DNA of 7,904 nt from Acidimicrobiia bacterium UBA5794 (GCA_002418265.1 DIDS01000013.1:16327-24230), one strand, 5' to 3'; numbered from the stretch's first letter, positions 1 through 6,007 are shown. Notes: generated from the letters alone by a model not told the origin. Numbers and translations are program-made.

Positions 1-13
1 TCGGCAATCGGCA

Positions 14-19
14 TACACT
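14..19 (+). promoter_or_regulatory. -10 box of a leaderless promoter for the 63-aa CxxC protein
   Basis: TACACT fits the actinobacterial -10 pattern TANNNT, and its last base lies 6 nt before the ATG at 26. Transcription would start about 7 nt downstream of the box, at or next to the A of the ATG. No Shine-Dalgarno is visible in the GACTCC spacer, which fits a leaderless mRNA. The -35 region lies beyond the window edge and cannot be judged. Confidence 0.4.
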
Positions 20-25
20 GACTCC

Positions 26-217
26 ATGTCACGCGGGCACTCCAACACCGTTCTCGTGGCGGACCTTCTTTCTGATGACGGTCCGTTCACGCACATCGCC
101 GATACGTTCGTCGCGGCGCGTTGTGCCAGTTGTGGGGCAGAGCTCACCCATGATCCTCGGCACGGCGAATGGGGCTCGTACTGCCAGGCCTGTCTGCCAA
201 CCATGGTGACCGCCTAA
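26..217 (+). CDS. Small CxxC/CxxC zinc-ribbon-like protein, unknown function
   Basis: This is a 63-residue protein with two cysteine pairs, C33-x2-C36 (CASC) and C53-x2-C56 (CQAC), separated by 16 residues. That spacing suits a zinc ribbon or knuckle that binds one Zn(II). The first 30 residues (VADLLSDDGPFTHIADTF) carry no cysteine and look like a short folded or partner-binding segment. There is no signal peptide or membrane segment, so it is probably cytoplasmic. I do not recognise a named family, and the metal binding is inferred from cysteine spacing. Support for a real gene is the ordered cysteine pattern, a TANNNT box 6 nt upstream of the ATG, and the neat end: its TAA overlaps the TAG of the convergent amidohydrolase gene by 4 bp (214-217). 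It could still be a chance ORF, since only 25 nt upstream are visible. Confidence 0.6.
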   Translation: MSRGHSNTVLVADLLSDDGPFTHIADTFVAARCASCGAELTHDPRHGEWGSYCQACLPTMVTA

Positions 218-1782
218 TCAACCCAGGTCGGCTGGCTTCGATCCACGCGCAATTGACTGCCATCGACATAGGTGTCAAGAACGTGGGCGTCATGGACCTC
301 GTCGGATGTTGCGGTGCGAAAGTCGCAATCGACGACCGCCACATCAGCGGGGCTGCCCACCGCCAACGGTTCCATCTCACGAAGCGCAACGGCCCCGCCG
401 GACGTGAAGACGTCGAGTGCTTCGAGACCCGAAAGCGATTCCTCGGGTGCGATTCCGTGCCGGTCCATCGCTGCGGCGATTCCCCAAAGGGGATGAGGCG
501 GTTCCACGATGCTGTCTGATGATCCCGCGAGTGTGATGCCCGCTCGAAGCATCGATCGAAAGGGATAGGCCCACTCCATCCGTTCGGAACCAAGCCGTTT
601 GGCGAGCCACGCCTCCTCGGAGGCAAGGAATGCCGGTTGGATCACGGCGATGGCCCCCGTACTCGCAAAGTCAGTGATGAGCTGTGGACTCGCGACCGAT
701 ACGTGCTCCATGCGAAGATCCCGGGTGGACGCACCCTCCGACAACAGGACCCCGAACACTCCCAACACCTCGGAAATCGCTCGATCGCCGATCGCATGAA
801 TCGCAACCATCCCGCCAAGCTTGAGACTCTGACGTGACAACGCGATGTCATCGGCTGTGAGGCGGTATGTGCCGGTCGTATCGGCGTCGGAAAACGGAGA
901 ACACATGGCAGCGGTGTGGCCTCCAAGACTTCCATCCGAGAAACGCTTGACCCCAAGCCACCTCAGCCGATCCCCTCCACCCGTGAGGGTAGCCGCTGAC
1001 GAGGCAAGGTCTGTGGGCGTCGAGGCGATCGAGAGACCATGGACCCGGATCGGGAGATCATCAGCTACCTCGCGAAAGAGCTCGGACTCGCAAGCAAGCC
1101 TCTCATGGGGGCTTTCGCCGTATCCGATCATCGCGCCGATCGAGGTGATCCCAAGGCCACCGAGTCGGGTCAGTCCGTCGATGAGATCCGAGGCCGGGAG
1201 TGGTCCACCTCTCGCAAGGGAGGTCGCAATGAGTCCCGTCGCCGTCTCGCGTAGAACGCCCGTTGGTTCCCCGGATTCGGAGCGATCGACGATCCCCCCG
1301 TCGGGATCGGCTGTTGCAGCCTCGATGCCTGAGTCGGCAAGGGCGCGTGAGTTCGCAACAGCGATGTGGCCGCAGTATCGGTAGATGACGGCGGGACGAT
1401 CTGGAACCGCCACATCGAGATCAGCTCGTGTCGGAAGTCTCCGCTCAATCAGAGATTCGTCGTCGAAACGCGACGCGACGATGGGAGCACCCGGCGGTTG
1501 CGAGCGGGCAAACGTCGCGAGACGATCGATCAGGTCGGCGATCGAACTTGCTGACTTGAGAGAGCAGCCCGTCAGCAGTGCCGCATAGGGAATCGCATGA
1601 ATGTGTGCGTCCCGAAACCCAGGCGTGAGAAAACCTCCGTCGTAGACGACGACGTGGTCACCATCGCGCACGATTTCTCGCGATTCGCCAACCGCAACTA
1701 CCTGCCCGTGCTGGATTGCGACAGCATTTCCAATGGATCCACGGCCCGTGAGAACCGCGTCAGCGACCAACACCGTCCTCAC
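214..1782 (-). CDS. YtcJ-type metal-dependent amidohydrolase (amidohydrolase family 3)
   Basis: This 522-aa protein matches the YtcJ/NfdA branch of the amidohydrolase superfamily, which hydrolyses C-N bonds (for example N-substituted formamides) on a metal-bearing TIM barrel. The N-terminal beta-sandwich strand (VLVADAVLTG, then VAIQHGQVVAVGE) leads into GFRDAHIHA with metal-ligand histidines H60 and H62. Further along are the family segment KRFSDGSLGGHTAAM with its conserved lysine, H329 in AIHAIGDRA, H360 in RMEHVSVAS and D423 in AGSSDS. All expected ligands are present, and the length is normal for the family. It has no signal peptide, so it is likely cytoplasmic. The GTG start at 1782 was chosen because it overlaps the TGA of the upstream phosphatase gene as GTGA (translational coupling) and places the typical family N-terminus at residue 2. 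The longer ATG at 2007 would run through the phosphatase gene and adds non-family sequence. Substrate is unknown. Confidence 0.9.
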   Translation of the reverse strand: MRTVLVADAVLTGRGSIGNAVAIQHGQVVAVGESREIVRDGDHVVVYDGGFLTPGFRDAHIHAIPYAALLTGCSLKSASSIADLIDRLATFARSQPPGAPIVASRFDDESLIERRLPTRADLDVAVPDRPAVIYRYCGHIAVANSRALADSGIEAATADPDGGIVDRSESGEPTGVLRETATGLIATSLARGGPLPASDLIDGLTRLGGLGITSIGAMIGYGESPHERLACESELFREVADDLPIRVHGLSIASTPTDLASSAATLTGGGDRLRWLGVKRFSDGSLGGHTAAMCSPFSDADTTGTYRLTADDIALSRQSLKLGGMVAIHAIGDRAISEVLGVFGVLLSEGASTRDLRMEHVSVASPQLITDFASTGAIAVIQPAFLASEEAWLAKRLGSERMEWAYPFRSMLRAGITLAGSSDSIVEPPHPLWGIAAAMDRHGIAPEESLSGLEALDVFTSGGAVALREMEPLAVGSPADVAVVDCDFRTATSDEVHDAHVLDTYVDGSQLRVDRSQPTWVD

Positions 1783-2570
1783 GATGGTCGCAAATGTGGT
1801 GGACAGAAATCGTCGACGATCGTGCGGATCGCCTCGTGGAGCATCCCGTTGGAGGCAACGACCAGAGGGTTTGATGGAACTGACTCGGCCCCAAATGGAT
1901 CCGTCACTGAGCCACCTGCCTCGCGAACCAGCACCATCCCGGCAGCACCATCCCACGGCGCAATACCGAGTTCCCAGTATGCGTCGAAGCGGCCCGCTGC
2001 GGTCCATGCCAAATCGAGTGCTGCTGATCCGAAGCGGCGGAGTCCGTTGACCTTTCGCAGCATTTCGCGTACGACGACGCTCAGCGAATCGGCATGAAGG
2101 TCGTGGTCGTACGGAAACCCAGTCGCCACCACCGCTCGAGAGATGTCGACGGTCGACGACACCGAAATCGGTTCACCGTTGCAATGAGCACCTTTACCAA
2201 CGGATGCGGTGAAGACCTCATCGCGAAGTGCGTCATGGACGACACCGACAAGACCCTTTGCTCCGTCGTACAAAGCGATCGAAACGGATACCTGGGGGAT
2301 GGAGTGAACGAAGTTGACGGTTCCGTCGAGTGGATCCACGATCCACTGTCGGCCCTCCAGGAGAATCCCACCTCCCTCCTCTGCAAGGACAGCATCGTTC
2401 GGTCGATGTGCGGCAAGGACCGCAATGATCGCCTTTTCAGCTGCAAGATCGACGGCGGTGACAGGGTCGAATTGAGTCTTGTACTCGGGGATCGGTGGCG
2501 ACCCGAAGTGTTCTCTGATGATCGCAGCTCCCGCTTGTGCGGCTTCAAGAGCAACTGAGAGATCATCCAT
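1779..2570 (-). CDS. Inositol monophosphatase family protein (SuhB/ImpA-like)
   Basis: This 263-aa protein has the complete signature of Mg-dependent, Li-sensitive sugar phosphatases. It carries the DPVTAVD segment (35-41), acidic ligand E64/E65 in LAEEGG, the motif WIVDPLDGTVNF (76-87) with ligands D79 and D82, then VSVSIAL, and the C-terminal motif APWDGAAGMVLVREAGG (204-220) with ligand D207. The usual reaction is hydrolysis of inositol-1-phosphate to inositol, which in actinobacteria feeds phosphatidylinositol and mycothiol. Relatives dephosphorylate histidinol phosphate, fructose-1,6-bisphosphate or PAP, and sequence alone does not decide among them. Length fits the family. The ATG at 2570 is preferred: the frame stays open upstream to 3260, but that stretch is antisense to the lnt-like gene, and a TANNNT box ends 7 nt before this ATG. 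It is the first gene of a two-gene operon with the amidohydrolase. Confidence 0.93.
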   Translation of the reverse strand: MDDLSVALEAAQAGAAIIREHFGSPPIPEYKTQFDPVTAVDLAAEKAIIAVLAAHRPNDAVLAEEGGGILLEGRQWIVDPLDGTVNFVHSIPQVSVSIALYDGAKGLVGVVHDALRDEVFTASVGKGAHCNGEPISVSSTVDISRAVVATGFPYDHDLHADSLSVVVREMLRKVNGLRRFGSAALDLAWTAAGRFDAYWELGIAPWDGAAGMVLVREAGGSVTDPFGAESVPSNPLVVASNGMLHEAIRTIVDDFCPPHLRPS

Positions 2571-2577
2571 GGCGGCG

Positions 2578-2583
2578 ATGGTA
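2578..2583 (-). promoter_or_regulatory. -10 box of a leaderless promoter for the phosphatase/amidohydrolase operon
   Basis: On the minus strand TACCAT fits TANNNT and is followed by 7 nt (CGCCGCC) and then the ATG at 2570. That spacer contains no Shine-Dalgarno. A start at or beside the ATG would give a leaderless mRNA. The -35 is weak: TCGGTC or nearby bases around 2601-2607 is the best candidate at a 17-18 bp spacing. Confidence 0.45.
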
Positions 2584-2626
2584 TCGGCACCAGTGCTTCT
2601 GACCGACCGAATCGGGGCTCCAACCC

Positions 2627-2632
2627 TATCCT
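2627..2632 (+). promoter_or_regulatory. -10 box of a leaderless promoter for the lnt-like gene
   Basis: TATCCT (TANNNT) is separated by 8 nt from the ATG at 2641. The spacer GAGCCGTC holds no usable Shine-Dalgarno. An in-frame TGA at 2632-2634 rules out a longer protein, so the ATG at 2641 is the first possible ATG. A poor -35 (GACCGA, 2605-2610, 16-bp spacer) overlaps the probable -35 zone of the divergent phosphatase promoter. Confidence 0.45.
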
Positions 2633-2640
2633 GAGCCGTC

Positions 2641-4128
2641 ATGGTGCCAATCGCACTCGTTGCCGTGAGCTCGCTGATGATGTGGGCGGCGTTTCCTCCA
2701 ATCGGTCTTGGCCCATTGGCGTTCGTCGCACCCATCCCATTCTTCGTTGCGATCCGTCGCGTCGAAAGGGCATCCGTGGCGACAATGCTCGGCTTCGGGT
2801 GGGGAGCCCTGTTCTTCGGCCTCCTCCTCACCTGGCTCATCCAGCTCGGATTTGTGGCTTGGATTCCGGTGATGGTTGTGATGGGAGCGTTCACCGCCGG
2901 ATACGGATTCCTGATCTGGGCGTTTCGCCTTTGGACACCCTGGCGCTGGTGGCTCATTGCCATTGGGGGGTGGATGCTGATGGAATTCGTACGGGGCCGC
3001 TTCCCCTTTGGTGGGTTCCCATGGGGTGATATTGGATATCCAGCGGCCGGTCTCCCCGGTGCGTTGGGATCGGTGCAGTGGATTGGGCCTTCCGGCTGGA
3101 CGGTCCTCGTGATCGGAGTTGCTGCGGGCATCACGCTCGTGATCGAGAGCAAGGAGCAGTGGCGGATGGCTGTTGATTCGGCTGTGGTTGTTGTGCTTGT
3201 CATGATCGCAGGCAGCCTCTTTCCCCCATCTCCGGCCGCACAGGTGGGTCGTGCCGCCATTGTTCAGGGCGGGAGCCCGTGTCCACAAACGCGATGCCAG
3301 AACGAGAATCGACGGATCTACGAATCCCACCTTGAGCTCACCAAGTCGATTCCCATCGATTCGGTGGAGTTCGTCATTTGGCCCGAGAACTCAACGGGGA
3401 CGCCTTACGAGCCCGATACGAACGAAACCGTCAGAACTGAGATCATCGAACAGGCACGAAGGCTTGATGCCTACATTCTGGTTTCAGGGACACGGTCCGT
3501 CGGTACGTCTGAGTTCCTGAACTTCAACATCGTCTACTCACCCGAGGGAGTGAAACTCGGCGAGTATCACAAGCAGCATCCTGTTCCGTTTGGTGAGTAC
3601 GTTCCGCTGCGCGGACTCCTCGGATTTGTGCCACAGCTCGACCAAGTACCAAGGGACATGATCTCGGGAACTGAACCGGTCGTCTTCCCAACCGAGTACG
3701 GCATTTTGGGGTCGGTCATCTCCTTTGAGGGGGCGTTTGCTCGCTCGATGCGCGCCGTGGCGCGTGCAGGAGCCGAGGCGATGGTGATCGCCACCAACGA
3801 ATCCAGCTACGGCGTGTCCGCAGCTTCTGATCAGTTGATCGCCCTTGCCAAGGTGAATGCTGCGGCGGTGGGGCTTGACACCGCACTTGCGGCAATCACC
3901 GGCAAGTCGACGTTCATTCTTGGCGACGGGACGGTTGGCCCTACGACGAACCAACTTGAAGAGATGGTTCTCTACGGATCATTGCAGTTCAGGATTGGAC
4001 CACAGACGATTTGGGTTCGTTTTGGGGATTGGCTTGCGCTGGTAGCCATGGCCGTTGCCCTTGCGGTGGTTGCGTTGCCGGGTGAGCGTGGGGTCACGCC
4101 GATCGCCGGTTCACGGAAAGAATCCTGA
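2641..4128 (+). CDS. lnt: Apolipoprotein N-acyltransferase homologue with Ser at the catalytic Cys position
   Basis: Lnt adds the third acyl chain to the N-terminal cysteine of lipoproteins at the outer face of the cytoplasmic membrane. This 495-aa protein has the family layout: an N-terminal multi-helix membrane part (roughly 1-196, including the Lnt motif GGFPWGDIGY at 124-133), a carbon-nitrogen-hydrolase domain outside the membrane (about 203-450), and a C-terminal helix (about 459-478). Of the catalytic triad (E267, K335, C387 in E. coli), glutamate is E249 in WPENS and lysine is K311 in YHKQHPVPFGEY, which also holds the conserved E319. The nucleophile segment, E. coli ICYE, reads ISFE here, so residue 361 is serine (TCC, 3721-3723). 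The only cysteines in the protein are C214 and C219, near the start of the catalytic domain. Family assignment is firm; normal Lnt activity is uncertain. The usual actinobacterial neighbour, polyprenol-phosphate-mannose synthase, is not adjacent here. Confidence 0.88.
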   Translation: MVPIALVAVSSLMMWAAFPPIGLGPLAFVAPIPFFVAIRRVERASVATMLGFGWGALFFGLLLTWLIQLGFVAWIPVMVVMGAFTAGYGFLIWAFRLWTPWRWWLIAIGGWMLMEFVRGRFPFGGFPWGDIGYPAAGLPGALGSVQWIGPSGWTVLVIGVAAGITLVIESKEQWRMAVDSAVVVVLVMIAGSLFPPSPAAQVGRAAIVQGGSPCPQTRCQNENRRIYESHLELTKSIPIDSVEFVIWPENSTGTPYEPDTNETVRTEIIEQARRLDAYILVSGTRSVGTSEFLNFNIVYSPEGVKLGEYHKQHPVPFGEYVPLRGLLGFVPQLDQVPRDMISGTEPVVFPTEYGILGSVISFEGAFARSMRAVARAGAEAMVIATNESSYGVSAASDQLIALAKVNAAAVGLDTALAAITGKSTFILGDGTVGPTTNQLEEMVLYGSLQFRIGPQTIWVRFGDWLALVAMAVALAVVALPGERGVTPIAGSRKES

Positions 4129-4136
4129 TCTTCCCC

Positions 4137-4165
4137 TTGCAGGCCTGGGGTTGGTGTCCTACAAT
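4137..4165 (+). promoter_or_regulatory. Sigma-70-type promoter for the 62-aa zinc-binding protein gene
   Basis: TTGCAG (4137-4142) and TACAAT (4160-4165) are separated by exactly 17 bp, the best housekeeping promoter in the window. The start would be near 4171-4173, leaving a 5' leader of about 85 nt before the ATG at 4258. A small inverted repeat, GTCCT-N8-AGGAC (4156-4160 and 4169-4173), brackets the -10 box and the start point and could be an operator, though 5-bp arms are weak evidence. Confidence 0.65.
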
Positions 4166-4257
4166 CAGAGGACCGAGATTTACCGGTGGCGTTTTCGCGT
4201 CTCCAAGAGCGTGTTGCGCCGCCTCATCAAGAAAGCGAAGAAAGGCACCCAGACCAT

Positions 4258-4446
4258 ATGTCTGACATTCTGAAAGCATCACGACCCAAGGGCCGTTCCC
4301 GTCGTCCGAAGACATACGACGAGGATCGCACCTGTGCCGTAAGCGATTGCACGACGCTGCTCTCGAAGTACAACCGGGCAGAGTTCTGCCATCCGCACCG
4401 TCCGGTTCGGTACCCGCGCCTGAGGGGCGTACTCACCGAAGAGTGA
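4258..4446 (+). CDS. Small Cys/His zinc-binding protein, unknown function
   Basis: This 62-aa protein has a basic N-terminal third (about 6-18, rich in Lys/Arg) followed by a C-x4-C, YN, C-x2-H array: C26, C31, then LSKYN (35-39), then C44 and H47 in CHPHRP. The four ligands would form a compact zinc site. Small proteins with this C-x4-C...SxYN...C-x2-H pattern are, from memory, common and uncharacterised in Actinomycetota. The basic arm hints at nucleic-acid or ribosome contact; that is inference. The ATG at 4258 is chosen because the conserved-looking sequence starts there. A GTG at 4186 would give 86 aa, but the extra residues look random. The Shine-Dalgarno is poor (AAGG at 4242-4245, 12 nt from the ATG). 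It is monocistronic, with its own promoter and terminator. Confidence 0.75.
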   Translation: MSDILKASRPKGRSRRPKTYDEDRTCAVSDCTTLLSKYNRAEFCHPHRPVRYPRLRGVLTEE

Positions 4447-4458
4447 GGGAAGGACTCG

Positions 4459-4491
4459 AAAAGGGGCGGGACCTGACGGTCCCGCCCTTTT
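4459..4491. terminator. Strong bidirectional Rho-independent terminator
   Basis: A 10-bp GC-rich stem (GGGCGGGACC at 4464-4473, GGTCCCGCCC at 4478-4487) with a 4-nt loop is followed on the plus strand by TTTTC. The A run before the left arm gives CTTTT after the hairpin on the minus strand. It therefore serves the 62-aa gene, whose stop is at 4446, and also the convergent aminotransferase gene, whose stop is at 4529. Confidence 0.92.
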
Positions 4492-4497
4492 CTCGTT

Positions 4498-4525
4498 GCT
4501 GAAAGCTTTCAGCTCACAGCTTTCG
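4498..4525. repeat. Degenerate 7-bp-period tract with a 16-bp palindrome
   Basis: The bases read as four in-phase heptamers, GCTGAAA, GCTTTCA, GCTCACA and GCTTTCG. The first two form the perfect palindrome GCTGAAAGCTTTCAGC (4498-4513). The tract fills the gap between the terminator and the aminotransferase stop codon. No function is evident. Confidence 0.6.
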
Positions 4526-4528
4526 GAA

Positions 4529-5803
4529 TCAGCGGCCTGCTTCGTACACCCCAATTGCATCGGCGAGGATATCGATGCCACGGTCGAGATCCTCGCGGGA
4601 GACGTTCAACGGTGGGATGAATCGGATGATGTTCCCGTCTGGACCGCAATTGAGGATGAACATACCGGCGTTTCTTGCGAAGCTGGCTATCGATGCGAAC
4701 GCATCGGGATCCGGGGACCCGTCCGCCTTGACCAGTTCGATGCCGATCATCAGACCCAGACCGCGCACGTCGCCGATGGTCGGATGGGTGCCCTTCAAAG
4801 CATTCCATCGGCTGAAGGCATGTTCGGACGATGTGGGCACGGTCGGGATCACCTCGCGAAGCCCGTCGATTGTCGCTGCCGAGGCGGCGCAACACACGGG
4901 GTTTCCACCAAACGTGGTCCCGTGTGAGCCGGGAAGCCATTGATCCATGAGCTCGGATGAGGCACCGACCGCCGACAGCGGAAGACCGTTGGCAATTGCC
5001 TTGCCCATGGCGAGTACATCGGGTCGGACGTCGTACACCTGTGACGTGAACCAGTCACCTGTTCTGCCGAATCCGGTCTGAACCTCATCGAAGACCAGCA
5101 GAATTCCATGTTCATCCGCTATTGCCCGAAGTGCCTCGAGGAACGCCTTGCTTGCCGGGTAGTAGCCGCCTTCGCCTTGCATTGGCTCGACGAGGAATGC
5201 AGCGATCTCACCGGGCGTCACCTCGTAGCGGAACTTGAATTCAAGCTCGCGCAGGGCATAGGCATTTGCCTCCTCCTGGCTCATTCCCCACCCGTAGGGA
5301 TGTGGGAACGGTGCGACAAACGTCGATGGCAGCAGCGGGTGATAGCCCTGCCGGTATTTGGCCTTCGAGGTGGTGTAGGTCACCGAGCCCATGGTTCGAC
5401 CGTGGAAACCACCGCGGAACGTGATGATCCCTTGTCTACCGGTGACCTTCTTGGCAAGTTTGATCGACCCTTCGACGGCCTCTGCACCGGAGTTCATGAA
5501 GAACACCTTGTCGATGCCGTCTGGCGCGATGCCAACGATGGCCTCTGCTGCCTTTACGAGTGGTTCGTAGAGGAACGCACCACCGGCATGCCACAGCTTG
5601 TTCAGCTGGGTCTGTGCTGCGGCGACCACTGCATCGGGGCGATGCCCGAGGTTTGTGACCGCGATGCCGCACGCAAAGTCGAGATACTGCTTGCCGTCAA
5701 CGCCGGTAACCCAACTGCCCTTGCCGTCGACGATCTCGATTTCGGAGTCGAAAGCGATGACGGGTGCAATGATGTCGTGAAACCGTTTCTGAAGATCTGC
5801 CAT
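4529..5803 (-). CDS. Class III PLP-dependent aminotransferase (GabT-like)
   Basis: This 424-aa cytoplasmic enzyme belongs to the acetylornithine/omega-amino-acid group of fold-type I transaminases. Visible landmarks are NSGAEAVE (104-111; phosphate-binding S105-G106-A107), GGFHGRT (131-137; PLP-stacking region), EPMQGEGG (206-213), VFDEVQTGFGRTG (237-249; D239 contacts the PLP ring nitrogen), the Schiff-base lysine K268 in AMGKAIANG, and HGTTFGGNP (294-302) from the partner subunit. Nothing is missing, and the length is typical. The EPMQGEGG segment and the overall sequence suggest 4-aminobutyrate or another omega-amino acid as donor and 2-oxoglutarate as acceptor, giving succinate semialdehyde from GABA. 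No succinate-semialdehyde dehydrogenase lies nearby to confirm this. The ATG at 5803 has an AAGGAG Shine-Dalgarno at a 5-nt spacing and fits the family N-terminus; an upstream in-frame start at 5899 lacks support. Confidence 0.92.
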   Translation of the reverse strand: MADLQKRFHDIIAPVIAFDSEIEIVDGKGSWVTGVDGKQYLDFACGIAVTNLGHRPDAVVAAAQTQLNKLWHAGGAFLYEPLVKAAEAIVGIAPDGIDKVFFMNSGAEAVEGSIKLAKKVTGRQGIITFRGGFHGRTMGSVTYTTSKAKYRQGYHPLLPSTFVAPFPHPYGWGMSQEEANAYALRELEFKFRYEVTPGEIAAFLVEPMQGEGGYYPASKAFLEALRAIADEHGILLVFDEVQTGFGRTGDWFTSQVYDVRPDVLAMGKAIANGLPLSAVGASSELMDQWLPGSHGTTFGGNPVCCAASAATIDGLREVIPTVPTSSEHAFSRWNALKGTHPTIGDVRGLGLMIGIELVKADGSPDPDAFASIASFARNAGMFILNCGPDGNIIRFIPPLNVSREDLDRGIDILADAIGVYEAGR

Positions 5804-5819
5804 GTCTGCTCCTTGGAAG
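5804..5819 (-). promoter_or_regulatory. Ribosome binding site of the aminotransferase gene
   Basis: On the minus strand AAGGAG lies 5 nt before the ATG (AAGGAGCAGACATG). It fixes the start of the aminotransferase at 5803 and contrasts with the Shine-Dalgarno-free starts elsewhere in the window. Confidence 0.85.
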
Positions 5820-5910
5820 GTGAAGTGGAAGTGGTGCGCGGAGAACCGAGATGCTACGGAGCGGCGAAGAGATGGCTCCGATCGAGTCGTGGTGCGCACA
5901 GCATGCCGAG

Positions 5911-5916
5911 ATTCTA
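5911..5916 (-). promoter_or_regulatory. Possible -10 box for the aminotransferase gene
   Basis: TAGAAT on the minus strand matches five of six -10 bases and would start transcription near 5904, leaving a leader of about 100 nt with a good ribosome binding site. No convincing -35 is seen at 16-18 bp; that position (about 5933-5939) falls inside the heptamer tract. A weaker alternative is TAGCAT at 5856-5851. Confidence 0.3.
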
Positions 5917-5923
5917 GCGACGG

Positions 5924-6007
5924 CCGATGACCGATATCCGATATCCGATGACCGACGTCAGAAGTCAGAAGTCAGAAGTCAGAAGTCAGAAGTCAGAAGT
6001 CAGAAGA
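5924..6007. repeat. 12-unit tandem heptamer tract with two unit types
   Basis: The 84 bp read in one continuous 7-bp phase: CCGATGA, CCGATAT, CCGATAT, CCGATGA, CCGACGT, then six exact CAGAAGT units and a variant CAGAAGA. In another register the exact part is seven GTCAGAA copies at 5957-6005. It lies between the isomerase gene and the aminotransferase gene, directly upstream of the candidate aminotransferase promoter. There are no unique spacers, so it is a simple-sequence tract and not a CRISPR array. Confidence 0.95.

Noticed and set aside
1783..2007. Longer amidohydrolase start at the ATG at 2007
   Set aside because: It would overlap the phosphatase gene by over 220 bp with sequence unlike the family; the GTGA overlap marks 1782 as the start.
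2571..3260. Extension of the phosphatase reading frame upstream to an ATG at 3260
   Set aside because: The extra 230 codons are antisense to the lnt-like gene and rich in Pro/Thr/Arg; the family N-terminus and the TANNNT box both support the ATG at 2570.
2626..3330. A 234-codon minus-strand ORF opposite the lnt-like gene
   Set aside because: Composition is low-complexity (His, Asn, Glu, Pro, Arg), no start signals are seen, and the opposite strand encodes the conserved membrane part of Lnt.
4186..4257. GTG start at 4186 giving an 86-aa form of the zinc-binding protein
   Set aside because: The added 24 residues look like random translation and the GTG has no well-spaced ribosome binding site. 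Left open only as a minor possibility.
5108..5917. A 269-codon plus-strand ORF opposite the aminotransferase gene
   Set aside because: It is antisense to a gene with intact motifs, has no family features, and is explained by third-position G+C bias keeping the opposite frame open.
5957..6005. GTCAGAA repeat read as a CRISPR array or as a coding SEVRSQK repeat
   Set aside because: The units are adjacent 7-mers with no spacers. The 7-residue protein repeat is just the 21-bp consequence of a 7-bp period and has no start signal or domain.
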